Of a stretch of 10,577 bases of DNA, positions 6,626-10,577 are shown piece by piece; position 1 is the stretch's first letter; every line of letters begins with the position of its first letter. Location: positions 1-10,577 of the forward strand of contig JBBDRV010000050.1 of assembly GCA_040905285.1 (NCBI GenBank). The letters are read 5' to 3'. The notes under the pieces were generated by a model. It was not told the origin of the DNA, did no database searches, and saw only the letters and a program-made list of their open reading frames with translations. The translations under genes and the position numbers were made by a program. This stretch comes from JBBDRV01 sp040905285. Its GTDB lineage: Bacteria > Bacteroidota > Rhodothermia > Balneolales > Balneolaceae.

Positions 6626-8074
6626 TCACCAGTCGTCATTGTCCCGGACAACCAGGTCCGACAAACGGCCGTCGTGAAGTTCGCCAACCTGGTGAAGTTC
6701 GCAGTCCCGTATTCTAACCCCGTCAACAGGACCCTCTATTACACGGTCGACATTCCATATTTTGCATCCGTGAATGCGCACCCTGGACATCCCGCCCTCT
6801 GTCGCATGGCGGAAAAAAGCAGCTTCGCCGTCTGCGCCGCGGGCGTCGAATGTGCAATTGGTATAGTCAATATACCGTCCGGCCGAGCCCTCGTCCAGCA
6901 GGGTGTCGCCAAAGTAGCGCAGGTCTCCCCAGGTGCGGGCACTGCAGTTGCTGATGCTGATGTTTTCGATCAGCCCGTCTGTCCGGCTTCGAATCCGGGT
7001 AGCCGCGTCAGTTTCCGACGCGTATAGATCGCTGAAAGTAACGGCATCAATCCGGCCGTTGCGTATGATATCACTCAGCGCGGAAAGACCGACGGAAGAG
7101 GTCTTGCAGGAAGTGATGGTGAAATCCTCAACATACCCGATCATTGCGATGCGGCCGGCTGTACATCCCTGGATCAATGCGCCCCTTGCACCGCCCGGAC
7201 CCTCGTAGCCGTGGACAAAGATGTTTTCAGGTGTCCGGCAGTTGATGAAGCTTACGTCATGCGGAGCTCCCGCCCCCCGGCCGAAAGTAGCGGCCTGAAT
7301 GCCGGGGCCGCCGCAATTGTAGGCTTCACACCGGTAGATATCAACCCTGCGGCAATCCAGGCGAACGGCAATGCCGTCGTATCCTATATTCCGGCCTATG
7401 CAATCCATCATGACCGAATCCCGGCAATCTGAAAACATGGGTCCGTAGGACCTGGCTACATTTTCAATGACAATGGAATCATAGAGGCAGTGGTCACAGT
7501 TGTGCAGCCAGACCGGTGCCCACACGATGCTTTCATCGGTTACACCTTCAAAATCGATGAACCCACCCTTTATTGTGATATTCCGGTTGCCGTTTTCATG
7601 ATCCCGGTTGGTAATAAGGGCGCCGCAAACGGTTCCTGCCCCGACTTCAAACGGATTGGCATCCTCCGGATCCATTGAGGAGGTGATCTTTACACCGTCC
7701 AGTATTTCCAGGGTGAAATGACTTGGCAGATAGACCGGCCGGTTCCACTCCCCCTCACGGCCATAGATAACCAATTTGTTACTGCCTTCCCTGTCTGCTT
7801 CATCCACGGCTGCCTGGACCGCTTCCGGTCCCTCGGCAACATCGATATGAAGCACATTGTTGATCTGTTGCGCCTGCAGTGCCGAGATGCGGCGCAGCAC
7901 ATTTTCTTCGGGATTTCCGTCTACAGGTGAGGGATTATTTGCCTTGGCCGCCGCCGGGAGCATCATTCCTGCCAGTCCGGCGGCTGCGCCTGCAATGAAG
8001 CCGCGCCGGTTCAGCTGATCCATAATCGGGTCAGGCTGTTCAATCAGCGTGTCGAAGTCCGTTTTCTTTTCCAT
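6626..8074 (-). CDS. Tat-exported right-handed parallel beta-helix protein
   Basis: A 482-residue protein with a twin-arginine signal: NRRGFIAG (R23, R24), a hydrophobic stretch to about 42, and likely cleavage near AAAKA. Export in the folded state is therefore expected. Residues about 80-480 have the coil pattern of a pectate-lyase-like beta-helix, with repeated short strands such as NITIKGGFIDFEG, VDIYRCEAYNC, VSFINCR, FTITSCK, ISISNCS and VRIHGCKIW. Fifteen cysteines are present, many at the same place in successive coils (279, 304, 323, 377, 407, 437, 458). Proteins of this fold are usually polysaccharide lyases, hydrolases or epimerases, but I cannot identify a catalytic site, so no enzyme activity is claimed. 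The start at 8074 is 17 bases after the M14 stop, suggesting co-transcription. Met18 (codon at 8023) is an alternative start giving a shorter, more usual Tat n-region. Confidence 0.85.
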   Translation of the reverse strand: MEKKTDFDTLIEQPDPIMDQLNRRGFIAGAAAGLAGMMLPAAAKANNPSPVDGNPEENVLRRISALQAQQINNVLHIDVAEGPEAVQAAVDEADREGSNKLVIYGREGEWNRPVYLPSHFTLEILDGVKITSSMDPEDANPFEVGAGTVCGALITNRDHENGNRNITIKGGFIDFEGVTDESIVWAPVWLHNCDHCLYDSIVIENVARSYGPMFSDCRDSVMMDCIGRNIGYDGIAVRLDCRRVDIYRCEAYNCGGPGIQAATFGRGAGAPHDVSFINCRTPENIFVHGYEGPGGARGALIQGCTAGRIAMIGYVEDFTITSCKTSSVGLSALSDIIRNGRIDAVTFSDLYASETDAATRIRSRTDGLIENISISNCSARTWGDLRYFGDTLLDEGSAGRYIDYTNCTFDARGADGEAAFFRHATEGGMSRVRIHGCKIWNVDRVIEGPVDGVRIRDCELHQVGELHDGRLSDLVVRDNDDW

Positions 8075-8091
8075 AGGTGCCTGCCAACAGA

Positions 8092-9699
8092 TTAGTTGTT
8101 AAAATCCGCACGTGTTCCACGATAGAACTCGCTGATGCTGCGAATCAGGATTTGCCCGGCTTCCATGACTTCTTCCTGCGTATCCAGAAAGCCGCTGCCT
8201 TCCACAATCGCACTGGTAATGCCGAATTGATGATGGACGCCTCTGTCCCAGAGTGATGTATCCCCTTCCCGATTTCGACGGGCGAGGGGGACTATCTGAT
8301 CCTTCTCATCATAACTTTCGATCAGGTCGCGAAGCTCCGAAAACTCACCTATCTGGTTTTCGGCTCCGCCAATTTCAGGACCGGCATGCATCATGGGTTC
8401 TACGCGGTACCCCCAGACGTGCATATCCCAGAATGTCGTAAGCGGATTGTCCGAAGCCATAAACTCTTCAATATCCCTCTGGAAAATATACCCTTCGGAT
8501 GCCTGCCGGGATTCGTCTGCTCCCTCCACTACATACGTTCGGTTCATATCCTTGCCTTCGATATTGTATCGTGTGAAGGCATTGTTTACTCCATCGGGGT
8601 TCATTGTAAATACAAAATACCAGATATGGCGCTTTCTGGCGTCAGCAGCTTCAGGAGTATCTGCGAGCAGCCAGTCCAGCATGCCCTTGACCCGCCAGCG
8701 GGCTTTGCCTTCGTGGGGATGGGCCTGCGAGATGTAGTGCACCCACCGGTCTTCCCTGCTGTGCGGACTCTCCGGATCAGTAATCTCCATTCGATACAGG
8801 GGTCTTCCCTGGACGGAGCGGCCCATATCATGAACGGTTACGAGCGGAGCGGTCCTGGTATCTGAAGCCCACTCCTTGATATAACGCTGCGCCGTTTCGT
8901 GGGAAAGCGGAATTTGAAAACCAAGATAGAAGGAATCTGAATTGGTCGGGGGAATTTCAATTCGTGCGATATTTTCACCGGCCAGTTTTTGCAGGACCGG
9001 TGTCCAGTTTTCCCCGTCGAATGAATAAGCCATATGATAGTTATGGCTTTCATGCGGCATTGACAGCGGCGTAATGTCGACCGTCAGATGATTTCCCCTG
9101 AAGTTCTCCGGTATGATGAATTGCGGCAGGCTGCGCCGGCTCTCTTCTTCGGGATGCGATCCCCGTGTAAATACGAAGTGATTCTCACCGACCTGTTCGA
9201 TTGTCGAACCATAGGAACCGAACGGCCCATCCAGTACGAAATCATGTTCACGGAGGGGCCGTTCAGGTACACCGATCCGTATTTGGGAGGTGCGTGTCTC
9301 ACCGTTCACGGTAACCTGAACCTGGATTGTGGCAGACCCGGTTTTACGGGCATAAATCTGACCGTAACTGCCGGCAGTCGCCACACGCGGATTAAGGCTG
9401 ACTACCCGTACCTGTTCCCTTGTCAGGTCTGAAAGACCGAGCATGCTGCCGTCCTGCATTTGAGCGCTGAATTGCAGGGTTTGCCGCTCACCGGGTTTCA
9501 TAAGCGTATCCTTCACAGATAAATGCAGCCGGTTCAATACCGGCTCCTGGGCCTGCACCTGGAGTGGGGACGTATCTCCGGTGGTGAGAGTCGTATAGAG
9601 CGGGGCCGAGTTACCGGGTTGGGGCAGAAAAAATAAGACGGCAGCGAGCAGTGGCACTATTGACCGGCCTGAAAGAGTCATCTGTTTTATGTTATCCAT
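8092..9699 (-). CDS. Secreted M14 carboxypeptidase, cytosolic-carboxypeptidase-like, with N-terminal Ig-like domain
   Basis: A 535-residue exported peptidase. A Sec signal peptide (about 1-32, cleavage near GNSA) is followed by a Big_2-like Ig domain (about 54-144; note RVVSLNPRVATAG then GSATIQVQV). Next comes a beta-sandwich (about 150-265) that resembles the N-domain of cytosolic carboxypeptidases, and then the M14 catalytic domain (about 285-525). Catalytic-domain motifs are HPHE at 327-330 (H327 and E330 as zinc ligands), NPDGV at 367-371, GKDMNR at 382-387, WDMH with third ligand H427, and IVEGS with catalytic E500. The order and wording follow the CCP-like M14 subfamily, where the metal motif is usually HPGE, so H329 is unusual. 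It would remove C-terminal residues or act as an amidase on peptides outside the cytoplasm. The beta-helix gene follows by 17 bases. The ATG at 9699 lies in an 8-base tandem repeat that creates a second, out-of-frame ATG at 9707. Confidence 0.9.
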   Translation of the reverse strand: MDNIKQMTLSGRSIVPLLAAVLFFLPQPGNSAPLYTTLTTGDTSPLQVQAQEPVLNRLHLSVKDTLMKPGERQTLQFSAQMQDGSMLGLSDLTREQVRVVSLNPRVATAGSYGQIYARKTGSATIQVQVTVNGETRTSQIRIGVPERPLREHDFVLDGPFGSYGSTIEQVGENHFVFTRGSHPEEESRRSLPQFIIPENFRGNHLTVDITPLSMPHESHNYHMAYSFDGENWTPVLQKLAGENIARIEIPPTNSDSFYLGFQIPLSHETAQRYIKEWASDTRTAPLVTVHDMGRSVQGRPLYRMEITDPESPHSREDRWVHYISQAHPHEGKARWRVKGMLDWLLADTPEAADARKRHIWYFVFTMNPDGVNNAFTRYNIEGKDMNRTYVVEGADESRQASEGYIFQRDIEEFMASDNPLTTFWDMHVWGYRVEPMMHAGPEIGGAENQIGEFSELRDLIESYDEKDQIVPLARRNREGDTSLWDRGVHHQFGITSAIVEGSGFLDTQEEVMEAGQILIRSISEFYRGTRADFNN

Positions 9700-9709
9700 T
9701 GATCCATTA
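9694..9709 (+). repeat. 8-base tandem duplication at the M14 start codon
   Basis: ATCCATTG (9694-9701) and ATCCATTA (9702-9709) match at 7 of 8 bases. On the minus strand each copy contains an ATG. The inner one (9699) starts the peptidase. The outer one (9707) opens a six-codon frame, MDQWIT, which stops at 9687 inside the peptidase gene. Confidence 0.6.
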
Positions 9710-9763
9710 GGTTATGTTGATATTTAGGTTCGCTGGGTTATATATGTTGACTTTTATCTTCGT

Positions 9764-9778
9764 TCGGATGTCATCCGA
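9764..9778. promoter_or_regulatory. Perfect 15-base palindrome in the spacer between the VCBS and M14 genes
   Basis: TCGGATG, a central T, and CATCCGA form a perfect palindrome. It lies 65 bases upstream of the M14 start and 25 bases downstream of the VCBS stop. As RNA it could form a six-pair hairpin with a three-base loop, but no U run follows on either strand. A protein-binding site or a weak processing hairpin is therefore as likely as a terminator. The rest of this 103-base spacer is A/T-rich with no clear promoter boxes. Confidence 0.35.
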
Positions 9779-9802
9779 TGCGTCTTGTCCGTTTCTGCCG
9801 GA

Positions 9803-10577
9803 TCACTGTTGTCCGGTTTTTTGGAAAAATTGTATGTTGCCGTCATTCCGGCCCACCAGAATAAGAAGACGGCCGTCAAGGGCAAGTTTTTTTATAAATC
9901 GGATATCACCTTCAACCCTGAATCCGCTTAATTCAGGGGGTATTTCAAGGAGGTTTTCGTCCTGATCCGACTGCACCAGTAAACCCCGTCCGGCATCATA
10001 GGCTCCGGCCTGCGGCTGAACCGCCTCCAGATTTCCTCCCGCAAGAAAGCCGGTGCGTCCGATTTCATCAGAGCTCACAGGGAGGATTGAATAGACCGGC
10101 GACCATTGCGCTTTGGTCGGGAGCGGGGCAATACGGAAGCGGCCGTCCCCGCTGTTCCAGCCCACGACGCTTGCCATCAGTTCTGCACGGTAGTGGAAGG
10201 CTTCATTCAGCTGCTCTTCAGTAAAAATATCATTCATTGTCTGTCCGGCATATCCGGCAAAATCGGGATAACGGTTATTCAGCCGGGGTATTTGATGCAA
10301 CATATTGTGCCGCAGGGCTACAGGAAAGGGTCCTTCACCTTTATTATAGGATGCAAGCAGATGCTCAATTTCTCCATTTTGATTAAAATCGCCTGCCCAC
10401 ATCTCTACCGGTCGATCCGTGGAGGCCCTGAACCGGGAGTTCAGGCCATGATTTCCCGCGATCAGGTCCAGCCGGCCGTTGCCGTTCAGATCGGCCAGAG
10501 CCAGGCTCTGCCACCAGCCGCGGGTGCTGTCAAGGCCGGCCTGCCGGAGGTCGGCGCGTTCCAGGTGCCCGTCCCGG
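9803..10577 (-). CDS. VCBS / FG-GAP repeat surface protein, C-terminal part
   Basis: The frame is open from the right edge to a TGA at 9803, giving the last 257 residues of a larger protein; its start lies outside the window. One clear FG-GAP/VCBS blade, LALADLNGNGRLDLIAGN, is followed by HGLNSRF. A second calcium-type stretch, GDFNQNGEIEHLLASY, follows at 10394-10347. The order NHGLNSRF, then an IFTEEQLNEAFHYRAE block, then RIAPLPTKAQWSPVYSI matches the C-terminal region of long VCBS-repeat proteins (around 1,100 residues) common in Bacteroidota, often near SusC/SusD systems. Those proteins are secreted or surface-bound beta-propellers whose biochemical role is largely unknown. The expected acidic DxDGDG loop after the APVYSI block is replaced by SSDEIGRTG, so that blade probably lacks calcium binding. 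The internal ATG at 10402 is not the true start, because repeat-coding sequence continues upstream of it in frame. Confidence 0.85.
   Translation of the reverse strand, partial: RDGHLERADLRQAGLDSTRGWWQSLALADLNGNGRLDLIAGNHGLNSRFRASTDRPVEMWAGDFNQNGEIEHLLASYNKGEGPFPVALRHNMLHQIPRLNNRYPDFAGYAGQTMNDIFTEEQLNEAFHYRAELMASVVGWNSGDGRFRIAPLPTKAQWSPVYSILPVSSDEIGRTGFLAGGNLEAVQPQAGAYDAGRGLLVQSDQDENLLEIPPELSGFRVEGDIRFIKKLALDGRLLILVGRNDGNIQFFQKTGQQ

Noticed and set aside
6584..7027. Plus-strand open frame of 147 codons
   Set aside because: It lies opposite the beta-helix gene, has no ribosome binding site, and reads as low-information sequence.
1..10577. Defence system, CRISPR array, prophage or insertion sequence
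   Set aside because: No transposase, nuclease, helicase or toxin motifs, no regularly spaced repeats and no terminal inverted repeats were seen. All long coding frames are assigned to metabolic, transport or peptidase families.
9803..10577. Polysaccharide utilisation locus (SusC/SusD type)
   Set aside because: The VCBS protein family often sits beside such systems, but no SusC, SusD or recognised glycoside hydrolase is present in the window.

Overview
The window is an ordinary chromosomal stretch of a Gram-negative bacterium, most likely from the Bacteroidota / Balneolota / Rhodothermota group. This placement is an inference from protein families. They include a long secreted M14 peptidase with the N-terminal motif FIGFEPGTDYML, a VCBS/FG-GAP surface protein of the type carrying an NHGLNSRF motif, a sorbosone-dehydrogenase-like lipoprotein fused to cytochrome c, and mostly absent Shine-Dalgarno sequences. 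Base composition looks close to 50% G+C. No mobile element, tRNA, rRNA, CRISPR array or phage gene was seen. Coding density is high, and the longest gene-free spacer is 162 bases.

Layout. Bases 1-1331 (minus) hold the N-terminal 443 residues of a secreted M14 zinc carboxypeptidase whose C-terminus lies outside the window. Bases 1455-2588 (minus) encode an MscS-family mechanosensitive channel. A 162-base divergent spacer follows. On the plus strand come an MtfA-type (M90) zinc peptidase (2751-3533) and a two-module VOC-fold ring-cleaving dioxygenase (3647-4594). These converge on a minus-strand block read from right to left. That block contains the C-terminal part of a VCBS/FG-GAP protein (9803-10577), a secreted M14 carboxypeptidase with an Ig-like domain (8092-9699), a Tat-exported right-handed beta-helix protein (6626-8074) and a PQQ-type sugar dehydrogenase / cytochrome c lipoprotein (4711-6501).

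How the genes fit together. The minus-strand block at 4711-10577 is all exported: peptide trimming, a probable polysaccharide-binding or polysaccharide-cleaving beta-helix, and a periplasmic or surface dehydrogenase passing electrons to heme. Only the M14 / beta-helix pair is tightly spaced (17 bases) and is probably co-transcribed. The other spacers (103 and 124 bases) could hold promoters. A shared role in using organic matter is an inference. The plus-strand pair looks like housekeeping or stress functions (quinone/hydroquinone detoxification and proteolysis).

I found no convincing new multi-gene system. The points most worth a second look are the domain make-up and HPHE metal site of the second M14 peptidase, the cysteine ladder in the Tat-exported beta-helix, a perfect interrupted palindrome just upstream of the dioxygenase, and imperfect short tandem duplications in several spacers, one of which covers the mtfA stop codon.
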